A stretch of 64,000 nucleotides of DNA, taken from H111-94 sp034436045 (lineage in GTDB: Bacteria; Chloroflexota; Ktedonobacteria; Ktedonobacterales; Ktedonobacteraceae). The notes beneath the pieces are model-generated. The model did not search any database and was not told where the DNA came from. It saw only the letters and a list, made by a program, of their open reading frames with translations. The number at the start of each line of letters is the position of its first letter. The stretch's first letter is position 1. Made by a program: the position numbers and the translations under genes. Where the stretch lies: NCBI GenBank assembly GCA_034436045.1, contig DAOTVZ010000205.1, forward strand, positions 1-64,000, written 5' to 3'. Of this stretch, positions 48,582-57,105 are shown one piece after another.

Positions 48582-49064
48582 ATGGCAAACATTGTACGCT
48601 TTGATCCATTCAATGAAATGCTCAGCTTACGGGATGCGATGAATCGGCTCTTTGAGCAAAGCTTTGTGCAGCCGATGAGCCTGTTCCGCTCAACTACTTT
48701 GAGCGTTCCGATGGATGTGTATGAGACGGAGCAGGGCTATCAGATCAAAGCTCTTCTGCCCGGCGTCAAGGCTGACGATATCGAACTGACCGTGCGGCAG
48801 AATACGCTGACCCTGAAAGGCCAGTATCCGGCCACGGTTGAGTCCGAGAAGTCGGTCAACTGGCTGATCCATGAGATTGGCTCGGTCGCGTTTGAGCGCA
48901 GTATTACCTTCGACAAACCGATAGATGCCGATCATATCACGACGGAGTACAGCCAGGGCGTGTTGAGCATCTTTGTACCGATCAGTGAGGTCAGTCGTCC
49001 GAAACGCATCAGCGTGAAAACCCCCGCTTCCAAAGAGCTGGCGGGCGCTGGCGCGAGCCACTGA
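48582..49064 (+). CDS. Hsp20/alpha-crystallin family small heat-shock protein
   Basis: 160 aa from ATG 48582 preceded by GAGGAGGTGA. Holdase chaperone that binds unfolding proteins. The N-terminus is NIVRFDPFNEMLSLRDAMNR. The alpha-crystallin domain has VPMDVYETEQGYQIKALLPG, VKADDIELTVRQNTLTLKGQ and the G-V-L motif (QGVLSIFVPISE) near the end, then PKRISVKT. No CIRCE element was found upstream. Confidence 0.94.
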   Translation: MANIVRFDPFNEMLSLRDAMNRLFEQSFVQPMSLFRSTTLSVPMDVYETEQGYQIKALLPGVKADDIELTVRQNTLTLKGQYPATVESEKSVNWLIHEIGSVAFERSITFDKPIDADHITTEYSQGVLSIFVPISEVSRPKRISVKTPASKELAGAGASH

Positions 49065-49097
49065 TAACGGTACGCGCACAAAGCTATAATGTTCTTT

Positions 49098-49157
49098 AAA
49101 ATGACATCCTGCTATGCCATTGTTTACTGAATGATGGCATAGCAGGATGTCATTTTT
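49098..49157. terminator. 23-bp perfect hairpin, two-way terminator
   Basis: AAAATGACATCCTGCTATGC plus CAT (49098-49120) and its exact inverse (49134-49156) surround a 13-nt loop. The A-run on the left and T-run on the right suit termination in both directions. It lies between the convergent hsp20 and aminotransferase genes. Confidence 0.85.
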
Positions 49158-49165
49158 ATACTTTT

Positions 49166-50617
49166 TTATGACTCCGGCACGGGTACGACGCCGACGGAGA
49201 AACGCACATACTCGTCGCTATAGCCAAAGCCGGAGCCGGGTACGCCGGCGATGCCGGTTTTCTCGAAGAGCGAGAAGGTATCCTCGCCTGCGGCCAGGCG
49301 ACTCCAATTGTAGACGGTGGCGTCGTCATCGAGATAAATATCGGCGAAGAGTTGCTGCTCCGCGTTGAGGCGTTGAAGCTGCTGGATCAGGCGCTGGCGG
49401 CGCAGGCGATAGAAATTGCGCAGCTTCTCGCCCAGCCAGGGACGGCTCTGCATTAACCGATAGTAGGCCATATAGCGCAGTTGCCACTCGCCGGGGAGCG
49501 CGGCCATCGAGTTTGTCCAGCTGGCGGCGAACTGAGGAGCCAGCGTGGCGTCACCGATAGTGACCCAGCCGAAGCGTTCGCCGGTCAGTGTGTGCGTTTT
49601 AGAGAAGCTGCTGACGAAGATCGTCCAGCGCAGCACATCAGGCGCAGCGAAGGTCGCCATGCGTGCGTGATCCTCTTCCGGCCTACCGGTACCGATATAG
49701 GCCAGATCGGCTAGCACATAGACTTCGTGGCCACACTCGTGACGGGCCTGTAGGACCGCGTGCAAGGCGTTTAATTCGTCCGCCGTGTAGGCAAAGGTGG
49801 TGGGATTGTTGGTCACGGTCAGGTAGATAAGCCGAATGTCGGGATGCTCCACAAGCTGTTGTTCAAGTTGCTCGGCGGTCAGCTTGAAGCGATGCTGCGG
49901 CAAGGTTGGAAAATGGTACATCTGGTAGTTATAGGAGCGAGCCTGCCATTCCGGTACGTTGAAGCCCGGCTCTGGGAAAAGAATGCCGATCTCCGTCTGT
50001 CCACGTTCGCGGTAGATGTGACGGATGGCGCGTAACACCTTGTCGATGCCATCCATCGCGCCCAGGCTCAGATAGAGTTGCTCAGTTGCGACGGAGATGC
50101 CCCATCGCTGCATTTCCTCTGTCAGCCACGTGCGCAAGGTGGGGTTGCCGACACCATAAATGTCATAGATACGCGGATCAAACTGCTGTTCTAGCAAGAG
50201 ATGTTCGCACTCCATCATCTGGAAGCGTAGCCAGAGGTAGGTTTCGCCGGTGGCGATATAGCCGTGTAAATTCTCGCCCGGCAGGGCCACACCCAGTTCG
50301 TCGGCCAGCATGCGGTAGTCGCGCTCGCCGCCAGCAGGGCCATCGCACTCTACGATGCGGCGCACATCGATGTCGCCGATAGTACGATTGACGATTTCTG
50401 TCTGGATGATCTCCTCAGAGACGCCGTGTTGACGACATGCCTGCGTCAATTCGGCCACGACGCGGGCCATGACGCGAATCGGGCCGGCCCCTTTCATCAG
50501 GTGTGGGCGATATTTAACGAGCAGATCGTGCCGCGTCTGGCGAAGGAAGGAACGCTGTTCTTCTATGGAAAGTGTTGCGTTTGTGACGGGGTAGGTAGTG
50601 GTTTGCTGCGATAGCAC
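49166..50617 (-). CDS. PLP-dependent aminotransferase class I/II
   Basis: 483 aa from a GTG at 50617 (GGGAG upstream). Fold type I features: SLGAMDGIDKVLRAI, FPEPGFNVPEWQ, TVTNNPTTFAYTADELNALH, YVLADLAYIGTGRPEE, and the PLP lysine in FVSSFSKTHTLTGERFGWVT. The extra N-terminal 90 residues and the segment GYIATGETYLWLRFQMMECE suggest a subgroup beyond simple aspartate aminotransferase. The substrate cannot be assigned. It lies alone, divergent from the SDR gene. Confidence 0.88.
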   Translation of the reverse strand: MLSQQTTTYPVTNATLSIEEQRSFLRQTRHDLLVKYRPHLMKGAGPIRVMARVVAELTQACRQHGVSEEIIQTEIVNRTIGDIDVRRIVECDGPAGGERDYRMLADELGVALPGENLHGYIATGETYLWLRFQMMECEHLLLEQQFDPRIYDIYGVGNPTLRTWLTEEMQRWGISVATEQLYLSLGAMDGIDKVLRAIRHIYRERGQTEIGILFPEPGFNVPEWQARSYNYQMYHFPTLPQHRFKLTAEQLEQQLVEHPDIRLIYLTVTNNPTTFAYTADELNALHAVLQARHECGHEVYVLADLAYIGTGRPEEDHARMATFAAPDVLRWTIFVSSFSKTHTLTGERFGWVTIGDATLAPQFAASWTNSMAALPGEWQLRYMAYYRLMQSRPWLGEKLRNFYRLRRQRLIQQLQRLNAEQQLFADIYLDDDATVYNWSRLAAGEDTFSLFEKTGIAGVPGSGFGYSDEYVRFSVGVVPVPES

Positions 50618-50784
50618 TGAAGTTGCTCCCTTCTAGTTGCGCGAAACATAGCGCCACCCCTCAAGAGAAGTTGCCTGCCTTGAGAAGTTGCCTGATCAAC
50701 ACTGACCAGTTGTGCCATAAGAAGTTTAGCACATAGGCTATAATGCGACAAGATACGGACGCATCTGTGTCAGTAATATGGGTA

Positions 50785-50800
50785 TGTTTCACGTGAAACA
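50785..50800. other. parS: parS-type ParB-binding site, exact
   Basis: TGTTTCACGTGAAACA, perfect 16-bp palindrome. It is followed at 50806-50815 by a half site GCGTGAAACA. It lies between the aminotransferase and the SDR gene. Confidence 0.88.
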
Positions 50801-50868
50801 TAGTTGCGTGAAACATGGTGAGGAGAATGAAGTTATATTGCGAGTTGCAGACGGTGAGGAGAACGGGC

Positions 50869-51624
50869 ATGTTGCAGGACAAGACGGTAGTGATAACCGG
50901 TGCGGGACGCGGTATCGGACGCGCGCTAGCGTTGGGCTTTGCCGAACAGGGGGCCACTGTGGGTGTTCATTACGGACATACCCCCACCCAGGCGCGAACG
51001 GTTCAGCAAGAGATCGTCATACGCGGCGGACGCGCGGAACTGTTCCAGGCCGATCTGGCGCAGCCAGAACAGGTTGAGCGCTTCATTGCCGAGGTGCATA
51101 GCCGACTGGATATGGTGGATATCTGGATCAATAATGCCGGGGCCAGCGCCAACACGCTGGATACGCTGGGCCTGAGCGAAAGCGAGCTATTTGACCTGTT
51201 GATGCATGTGGATGTGCGCGGCACGTGGCAATGCTCGCGACAGATTCGTCCCTATCTACGCGACGGCGGCTGTATCCTGACTATGGGCTGGGACGGCGCG
51301 CTCGGCAATGTGCCGGGCATAACAACGCTGACCGCGCAACTATACGCCATGAGCAAAGCCGCCGTGATCGCGCTGACACGCTGCCTGGCGACCGAATTCG
51401 CGCCCCATGTGCGTGTTAACTGCATCGCCCCCGGCTATATCGAAAACGAATGGGCACAGCGGTTGCCGGAAACGACACGTCAGCGCATAGCGGCGCGCAA
51501 CCCGCTACAGCGCTGGGGCCACTACGAAGACGTTGTGCAGGCCGCACTCTACCTGGCCTCGCCCGCCGCCGCCTACATCACCGGTCAGGTGCTGATATTG
51601 GATGGAGGCACACTGATGCGCTGA
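50869..51624 (+). CDS. Short-chain dehydrogenase/reductase (SDR) family protein
   Basis: 251 aa with the start at 50869 (GAGGAG upstream); the frame opens earlier but crosses the parS region. The Rossmann motif is TGAGRGIG; NNAG and the YAMSK catalytic pair are present, as is the C-terminal YITGQVLILDGG. The strand that normally carries the catalytic Ser (NISS) reads ILTMGWDGALG, so the Ser seems absent, and activity may be changed. It resembles FabG-like reductases overall. The substrate is unknown. Confidence 0.88.
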   Translation: MLQDKTVVITGAGRGIGRALALGFAEQGATVGVHYGHTPTQARTVQQEIVIRGGRAELFQADLAQPEQVERFIAEVHSRLDMVDIWINNAGASANTLDTLGLSESELFDLLMHVDVRGTWQCSRQIRPYLRDGGCILTMGWDGALGNVPGITTLTAQLYAMSKAAVIALTRCLATEFAPHVRVNCIAPGYIENEWAQRLPETTRQRIAARNPLQRWGHYEDVVQAALYLASPAAAYITGQVLILDGGTLMR

Positions 51625-51633
51625 ACGATAGAA

Positions 51634-51649
51634 TGTTTCACGTGAAACA
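51634..51649. other. parS: parS-type ParB-binding site, exact
   Basis: TGTTTCACGTGAAACA between the SDR stop (51624) and the convergent hutH stop (51731). Confidence 0.88.
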
Positions 51650-51730
51650 TCGGGAGGCAAAATAGCAGACATCGTGGGTATGTTCCTTACGGATGCCATG
51701 TCCATGATGTCCTGTTGCACTTCGTCACAT

Positions 51731-53275
51731 TCACATGACAAACAATCCCTCTTTGACGGCTTGCGTTATCTTCGCAATGTCGGGGGCCAGCGTGCGGTCG
51801 TGGTCGAGCATGGGCACAAGCTCGCGTACCTTCTCGTAGGCGGCCTGCACGCCGAGGCCCGCTTTGAGCGGTTTGCGGAACTCCAGCATCTGGGCCGCAC
51901 AGAGCAGTTCAATTGCCACCACCTGTTGCGCCTGCTCGATGATGCGCAATAGCTTGTTGGCGCTGGTGACACCCATGCTGACAAAATCTTCCATGCCTGC
52001 TGAGGTGGGAATGGAGTCGATGCTGGCGGGATGGGCCAGTATTTTGATCTCGTTGACCAGCGCGGCGGCCACATATTGCGCGATCATGAAGCCGGAGTTC
52101 AAGCCGGGGTTAGGCGTCAGGAAGAGCGGCGCGCCATTTTCGTCCCAATCGTGCGGCCCCATCAGGCTATAGATGCGCCGTTCCGCGAAGCTGGCCAGAT
52201 GTGTCAGCGCGATGGCGAGCATGTCCAGCGCCAGCGCCAGGGGTTGACCATGAAAATTGCCGCCGCTCAGCACGTCGCCGTCCTCTGGAAAGAGCAACGG
52301 ATTATCGGTCACGGCCCCCAACTCGCGCTCGAAGATATTCGCGCAGTAGTGCAGTGCGTCACGCACGGCCCCCAGCACCTGGGGAGCGCAGCGCATAGTA
52401 TAGGGGTCCTGCACCCTGGGACAGTTCTCGTGGCTGCGATTGATCTCGCTTTCGCGCACCAGGGCGCGTAGATGAGCCGCGCTTTCCTGCTGTCCGGCCT
52501 GGCCACGTCGCCGATGAATGCGCTCATCCAAAGGAACATGGCTGCCCATCAGACCTTCGATACTCATGGCGCAGGCCACCTCTGCCGTTTCCAGCAGCGT
52601 CCAGGCATCGACGATGGAGAGAATAGCAATGGCTTCCATCATGTGTGTACCATTGACGAGAGCCAGGCCCTCTTTTGCTTGTAGTTGTAAAGGTTCCAGT
52701 CCGATGTGGTGCAGCGCCTCGCCGCCGCTCATACGTTGGCCCTGGTAGATAGCCTCGCCCTCGCCGATCAGCACGAGACCCAGGTGTGCCAGCGGAGCCA
52801 GGTCGCCGCTGGCACCGACAGAGCCGCGCGAGGGGATAATCGGGTAGACATCGTTATTGAGCAGCGCCACCAGGCTGCGTACCACGTCCACGCGCACGCC
52901 GGAGTTGCCACGCGCCAGACTGGCGGCCAGCAGCAGGAGCATGGCGCGTGCGACCTCTTCGCTCACCGGTTCACCCACGCCTGCCGCGTGGCTGCGCAAT
53001 AGATTATGTTGCAGGTCGAGCAGGTGATCCGCCGGAATGCGCACCCGACTCAAATGGCCAAAGCCGGTTGTGACGCCATAGACCTTGCGTTCCTCGTGTG
53101 CCAGTTGCTGGATGAAAGTACGCGCGATCTCAATCCGTCGTACCGCCTCATCGCCAATGGTTACGCGCGCGTGCCACCGCGCTACTGCAATTACGTCCTG
53201 TGGTGTAAGAGCCTCACCTTGCAGCGTAACCTGCGTGGGTAAAGTAGTTGATAGTGTATATACAGACCTCTCCAT
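51731..53275 (-). CDS. hutH: Histidine ammonia-lyase
   Basis: 514 aa from ATG 53275, where AAGGA lies 10 nt upstream; the open frame extends to 53383 but includes non-family sequence. It converts histidine to urocanate and ammonia, the first step of histidine breakdown. YGVTTGFG carries the catalytic Tyr, GSVGASGDLAPLAH forms the MIO cofactor from Ala-Ser-Gly, and VNGTHMM, QDPYTMRCAPQVLGA and FHGQPLALALDM follow. hutI is 1.5 kb upstream on the same strand. hutU is not in the window. Confidence 0.96.
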   Translation of the reverse strand: MERSVYTLSTTLPTQVTLQGEALTPQDVIAVARWHARVTIGDEAVRRIEIARTFIQQLAHEERKVYGVTTGFGHLSRVRIPADHLLDLQHNLLRSHAAGVGEPVSEEVARAMLLLLAASLARGNSGVRVDVVRSLVALLNNDVYPIIPSRGSVGASGDLAPLAHLGLVLIGEGEAIYQGQRMSGGEALHHIGLEPLQLQAKEGLALVNGTHMMEAIAILSIVDAWTLLETAEVACAMSIEGLMGSHVPLDERIHRRRGQAGQQESAAHLRALVRESEINRSHENCPRVQDPYTMRCAPQVLGAVRDALHYCANIFERELGAVTDNPLLFPEDGDVLSGGNFHGQPLALALDMLAIALTHLASFAERRIYSLMGPHDWDENGAPLFLTPNPGLNSGFMIAQYVAAALVNEIKILAHPASIDSIPTSAGMEDFVSMGVTSANKLLRIIEQAQQVVAIELLCAAQMLEFRKPLKAGLGVQAAYEKVRELVPMLDHDRTLAPDIAKITQAVKEGLFVM

Positions 53276-53436
53276 AGAAGTTCCATCCTTTCCGGGCATC
53301 TTTGCCTTGAGTGTAACATAGCACGGAAAGCAGGGCAGGTACAAGGGGAGAGTGTTTCCATGTGAAATGGGTGCCCTATGCAAGATAAAAATTTCTGTTA
53401 TCGTGGCCTTAAATCGACGAGGCAGAGGAAGTGCGA

Positions 53437-53452
53437 TGTTTCACGTGAAACA
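53437..53452. other. parS: parS-type ParB-binding site, exact
   Basis: TGTTTCACGTGAAACA, 10 bp after the stop of the CDP-alcohol phosphatidyltransferase and upstream of hutH. A decayed copy with the two half sites one base further apart is seen at 53353-53367. Confidence 0.88.
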
Positions 53453-53461
53453 TTCCCTCGT

Positions 53462-54352
53462 TTACGAGCGAAGGTTATTGCTGATCTGCGCGATGGGTGC
53501 GACGATTAGCAATCCCACGGTTACAATCAGCAGCGGCGTATTGAGGTACCCCATCGATGACGCGAAGATGGGCGGAGCCAGCAGCACGAAGAAGTAGAGA
53601 CATTGCGCCAGCCCGGCGTACTTGCCCCAGCGCGTTGAGCCGAAACGCACCGGTTTCGCCAGCCAGAAATAGCTGAGCAGCGCCGCCAGCAGTGGCACAA
53701 TGAAGCGCAGCAGCATCAGCAAGCCGACCCACAGCGGTAGCACGCCGTTCTGAATGAGTATGAGGGTCAGCGCCAGGTAGAGGCAAAAATCGGTTTCGCC
53801 ATCGGCTATCTGTCCCAGCTTGCTCTGCGTCCCCGTGCATCGTGCCACTTGCCCATCCAAAATATCCGTGACGACGCCCACGATAAAAATGCCCAGCGCC
53901 AGCCCCGATGGCGTCATCAATCCGCCGACCAATCGCCCCAACAAATAGCCCGCACACAACCCTCTCAGCATCGTCAGTGCATTGGCAATCCCCACTGTCC
54001 TGAATACTGTGCCCGTTGCTGGTGTGGCCGGTCGATTCAGGCCCAGGTGCCAGAAGAGATCACTCTGTTGCCAGACGATGCAGAAGAGCAGGCCGGGGAG
54101 CAATCGCAACATCGTGCTGCTGCCCTCGGTTAGCATGGTAACGAGCAGGATGCCCACAGTCAGAAGGCCGACCAATGCCGTGAGACGCAGCCAGGAGCGC
54201 GTCAACGTTGGATGGGCAGCGGCGGTGTCACAGGACATTTGCCAGGAGTGAACAAAAAAGTGCCACCATGCCGCCGGACTGAATTTCTCTGCTTGCAGCG
54301 AGGTTAAAAGATCAACTACGAACTGGTTCTCGCTTTTGAGTGTCTGTGACAT
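53462..54352 (-). CDS. CDP-alcohol phosphatidyltransferase family membrane protein
   Basis: 296 aa from ATG 54352 (AAGGAACGGAG upstream). The longer frame begins with MFHVKH, which is only the translated parS site. Several membrane spans surround the diagnostic motif DGQVARCTGTQSKLGQIADG followed by ETD (D-G-x2-A-R-x8-G-x3-D-x3-D), the metal and CDP-alcohol site. The first 70 residues are soluble, then a hydrophobic region. It makes a phospholipid or related phosphodiester from CDP-activated alcohol. The acceptor is unknown. It sits between hutI and hutH on the same strand. Confidence 0.9.
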   Translation of the reverse strand: MSQTLKSENQFVVDLLTSLQAEKFSPAAWWHFFVHSWQMSCDTAAAHPTLTRSWLRLTALVGLLTVGILLVTMLTEGSSTMLRLLPGLLFCIVWQQSDLFWHLGLNRPATPATGTVFRTVGIANALTMLRGLCAGYLLGRLVGGLMTPSGLALGIFIVGVVTDILDGQVARCTGTQSKLGQIADGETDFCLYLALTLILIQNGVLPLWVGLLMLLRFIVPLLAALLSYFWLAKPVRFGSTRWGKYAGLAQCLYFFVLLAPPIFASSMGYLNTPLLIVTVGLLIVAPIAQISNNLRS

Positions 54353-54374
54353 CGCTCCGTTCCTTCTGCTTCGA

Positions 54375-54390
54375 TGTTTCACGTGAAACA
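54375..54390. other. parS: parS-type ParB-binding site, exact
   Basis: TGTTTCACGTGAAACA, 22 bp upstream of the phosphatidyltransferase start and 16 bp after the stop of the small gene at 54407. Confidence 0.88.
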
Positions 54391-54406
54391 TTATGGTGTG
54401 GCGGGA

Positions 54407-54652
54407 TCACTTCCAATAAAGCACCATGCGCATGAGATCGTGTGTGTGCTGCGCCGTGTGCTGGAAGGTCTTGGAAACAATCCAGCGCATGGAGACATTG
54501 TCCCACACCGTCTCGCGTATCTCCTGCCAGCGCCGTTCATCAAATTGAGGCAAGAGTGCGATCTGTTCGGCGCGCACCTGCTCGAACGAGGTCAGCGGGG
54601 TCTCCATGCCGACGGCCTTGAGTTGATAGCCGAACCACTCCGCAAGATTCAT
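54407..54652 (-). CDS. Small helical hypothetical protein
   Basis: 81 aa. GAGGG lies before ATG 54652. The sequence MNLAEWFGYQLKAVGMETPL continues with charged helical stretches and TFQHTAQHTHDLMRMVLYWK, with three His at helix-like spacing, vaguely like the C-terminal helix of DinB-type proteins, but too short for one. It lies between parS sites on the hut strand. No function is assigned. Confidence 0.55.
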   Translation of the reverse strand: MNLAEWFGYQLKAVGMETPLTSFEQVRAEQIALLPQFDERRWQEIRETVWDNVSMRWIVSKTFQHTAQHTHDLMRMVLYWK

Positions 54653-54711
54653 TGTTTACATCCCTCTGCTAAGAGGGCAGTTATCGCAATGTTGGGATTT
54701 CACAAACCATA

Positions 54712-54727
54712 TGTTTCACGTGAAATA
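54712..54727. other. parS: parS-type ParB-binding site, 15/16
   Basis: TGTTTCACGTGAAATA, one mismatch at base 15. It lies between the small gene and the hutI stop (54738). Confidence 0.75.
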
Positions 54728-54737
54728 TTGCCTTTAC

Positions 54738-56027
54738 TTATGCTACGAAGACGGATTGTACCAGGTTCACGCCGAAGTGGTAGCCAATCTCTCTGTAGTC
54801 GTGAATAGACCAGAAGGCCAGTTCGCAGCGTTTGCCGACCTCGATGCTGCCGATCTGATCTTGTAAGGCTAGCGCACGCGCGCCGTTGATAGTCGCCGCC
54901 GTCAGTGCTTCTTCTAGCGACATGCCCATGGCCGACATAGCGAGGCCAATCATCATTTGCATATTCTCACAGTATGACGTACCCGGATTGAAGTCGGTGG
55001 CCAGCGCTACGTCCAGGCCCAGGTCGAGGAAGCGCCGCGCCGATGGGTAAGGAGTGCGCAGTGTGTAGGAGCAGCCTGGCAGCAGCGTAGCGACGACACC
55101 GGCCTCGCGCATAGCAACCAGGTCGTCGTCGCTGGCGTGATCAAGATGATCGGCAGAGGTCGCGCCGAGTTCCGCTGCCAGGCGAGCGCCGCCGCTCGCC
55201 GTGAGTTGATCGGCGTGCAGTTTTAGCTGGTAGCCCAACTCTTTGGCGCGTGTCAAAATGCGGCGGCATTCCTCTAACGTGAAAGCTTCTTGCTCGCAGA
55301 AGACATCGCAGAAACGCGCCAGTCCGACAAAAGCGGGTAGCATCTCTTCAACGATCAAATCCACGTAGCGTTCGCGTTGTTCACGATACTCCGGCGGAAC
55401 GCTGTGTGCGCCCAGGAAGGTCGGAACCACGTGCATACGGTTCTGCGGGTAGGGGTTCTCGTCCAGGAACCGGTTCAGTTCCTTTAAAATCTGTAAACAG
55501 GTCTCTTCGCTCTTGCTCTCCAGCCCATAGCCCGTTTTAGCTTCGACCGTCGTGGTGCCGTGCCGACGCATCCTATCCAGACGAGGCTCGGCCTGTGCCA
55601 GCAACTCTTCCTTGCTGGCGGCGCGCGTGGCACGCATAGTCGTGAGGATGCCGCGCCCCTCGGCCAACAGTTGGGCATAACTGACACCCGCATGCCGCTG
55701 ATGAAACTCCTCTGCCCGGTCACCCGCGAAGACGAGATGAGTATGTGAATCGACGAGGCCGGGTGTAACTACTGCGCCCTGTGCATCCACCAGCAGGATG
55801 CTATCGGTGGAAAGGCCATGTGCTGGCTTCGTCTCATCATGGACAAAGTATGGCGCGAGTTCATTGTCCGGTCCGATCCAGACAATCAGGCCGTCGTGTA
55901 TGGCGATGGCAGCGTGGTCAATCACCTGCAACGTTCCCCTGGCTCCGGCCACTGGTTGCCGGGCCACCGTCACCAGTTGCCCGATATTGCGAATAACGGT
56001 ATCTGCCTGGATGGTTGGTGTGTTCAT
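54738..56027 (-). CDS. hutI: Imidazolonepropionase
   Basis: 429 aa amidohydrolase, third step of histidine breakdown (imidazolone propionate to formiminoglutamate). PGLVDSHTHLVFAGDRAEEF carries the first metal-binding HxH. VEAKTGYGLE, LHADQL, ADHLDHAS and ATDFNPGTSYCENM carry the remaining metal and substrate residues. Length fits the family. The downstream neighbour order hutI, small gene, CDP-alcohol transferase, hutH suggests a loose cluster rather than a strict operon. Confidence 0.95.
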   Translation of the reverse strand: MNTPTIQADTVIRNIGQLVTVARQPVAGARGTLQVIDHAAIAIHDGLIVWIGPDNELAPYFVHDETKPAHGLSTDSILLVDAQGAVVTPGLVDSHTHLVFAGDRAEEFHQRHAGVSYAQLLAEGRGILTTMRATRAASKEELLAQAEPRLDRMRRHGTTTVEAKTGYGLESKSEETCLQILKELNRFLDENPYPQNRMHVVPTFLGAHSVPPEYREQRERYVDLIVEEMLPAFVGLARFCDVFCEQEAFTLEECRRILTRAKELGYQLKLHADQLTASGGARLAAELGATSADHLDHASDDDLVAMREAGVVATLLPGCSYTLRTPYPSARRFLDLGLDVALATDFNPGTSYCENMQMMIGLAMSAMGMSLEEALTAATINGARALALQDQIGSIEVGKRCELAFWSIHDYREIGYHFGVNLVQSVFVA

Positions 56028-56044
56028 AAATCGCTCTCCTCCCC

Positions 56045-56352
56045 GTAGGGGCGTGATTGATCACGCCCTGGTCGTTCGCTGGCTTGTTGATAGGATGTGA
56101 TCTTGCAGGGTATAATCAAGAAATTCTCACCTAAAATCGGTGCTCTCGTAGGGGCGTGATTGATCACGCCCTGTTCGCTCCTCGCCCCGCTCGCAGGGTA
56201 TAATCAAGAAATTTCTCACCTAAAATCGGTGCTCTCGTAGGGGCGTGATTAATCACGCCCTGTTCGCCCCTTGCCCCGCTTGCAGGGTATAATCAAGAAA
56301 TTTCTCACCTAAAACGGTGCTCTCGTAGGGGCGTGATTGATCACGCCCCTAC
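56045..56352. repeat. Tandem array of 88-103-bp units with GTGATTGATCAC palindrome
   Basis: Units start with GTAGGGGCGTGATTGATCAC at 56045, 56148, 56237 (with TTAATCAC) and 56325. Each of the first three continues with CAGGGTATAATCAAGAAA and a TCTCACCTAAAA segment ending GGTGCTCTC. The last unit stops after the 28-bp palindrome (56325-56352). It lies between hutI and the MaoC gene in a 507-bp gene-free gap. The remainder (56353-56534) shows nothing else. Confidence 0.88.
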
Positions 56353-56534
56353 GAGATCGCCGATTTCGATGGTTAAAATCCATAATCACATCCTTACAAG
56401 AAATTACCTCTTGCTTAGTACCCTCTCTACATGATACATTGAAAAGGTGATTGTGTCTTCCCACCAAACTATCGTTGTATAGATTAATGTTACCACTATC
56501 CAATGACGGATAGTCAGTCAGCAGGAGGCAATGC

Positions 56535-56990
56535 ATGAGCATCGTAGACGCTGTCAGCGGCGATAGTCTTCCCCCACTTATCAAGCCACCGATTACGCAG
56601 GAGCAACTGCGGCGTTATGCCGAGGCTTCAGGCGATTTCAACCCGATCCATCTTGATGAAGCGGCGGCGCGGCGCGTCGGTCTGGATGGTGTCATCGCTC
56701 ATGGTATGTTGAGCATGGCGTTTCTTGGGCAGTTCGTCAATCAGCAGATCGCAGGCATCCCCGGCGCGTTCCTGGCCCATCTGCGTGTGCGTTTCAGCAA
56801 CATGGTACGGCTCGGCGATACCCTTACCTGTCAGGGCATCGTCAAAGAGCGCGAGCAGACGCTCGATGGTCGCACACTGGTACACCTGACCTGCGAGGCG
56901 CATAATCAACATGGCGTGGTTGTCACGGCGGGCGAGGCCACCGTCTCTCTGCCCACAACATATAACGAGCAGGGTGGCGTAGCAGGGTGA
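56535..56990 (+). CDS. MaoC-like (R)-hydratase
   Basis: 151 aa hot-dog-fold protein. GDFNPIHLDEAAARRVGLDG carries the catalytic Asp and His of (R)-specific enoyl-CoA hydratases, and VIAHGMLSMAFLGQF and LRVRFSNMVRLGDTLTCQG follow. AGGAGG precedes ATG 56535. It likely hydrates a trans-2-enoyl-CoA or related thioester. It lies 115 bp before the acyl-CoA ligase on the same strand, with a parS site between them. Confidence 0.9.
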   Translation: MSIVDAVSGDSLPPLIKPPITQEQLRRYAEASGDFNPIHLDEAAARRVGLDGVIAHGMLSMAFLGQFVNQQIAGIPGAFLAHLRVRFSNMVRLGDTLTCQGIVKEREQTLDGRTLVHLTCEAHNQHGVVVTAGEATVSLPTTYNEQGGVAG

Positions 56991-57025
56991 CTGCAAGTGT
57001 TGCCTTGTTTGCCATTCCGATAAAT

Positions 57026-57041
57026 GTTTCACGTGAAACAT
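57026..57041. other. parS: parS-type ParB-binding site, exact
   Basis: TGTTTCACGTGAAACA, between the MaoC gene and the acyl-CoA ligase. It is the right-most copy of the cluster. Confidence 0.88.
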
Positions 57042-57105
57042 TCTTGTGTGAGTATGTCTGCCGATTGAGGAACAGTGCAGTTCGATTTACGAAAGAGAGC
57101 ATTGT

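Noticed and set aside
53462..54391. Longer start for the CDP-alcohol phosphatidyltransferase giving a protein beginning MFHVKH
   Set aside because: MFHVKH is the translation of the parS palindrome TGTTTCACGTGAAACAT. The ATG at 54352 has its own ribosome-binding site. The same artefact appears in frames at 56628-57041 (minus) and 50778-51077 (plus).
56045..56352. CRISPR array
   Set aside because: Repeats of 88-103 bp are too long and nearly identical throughout, with no short unique spacers and no cas genes.
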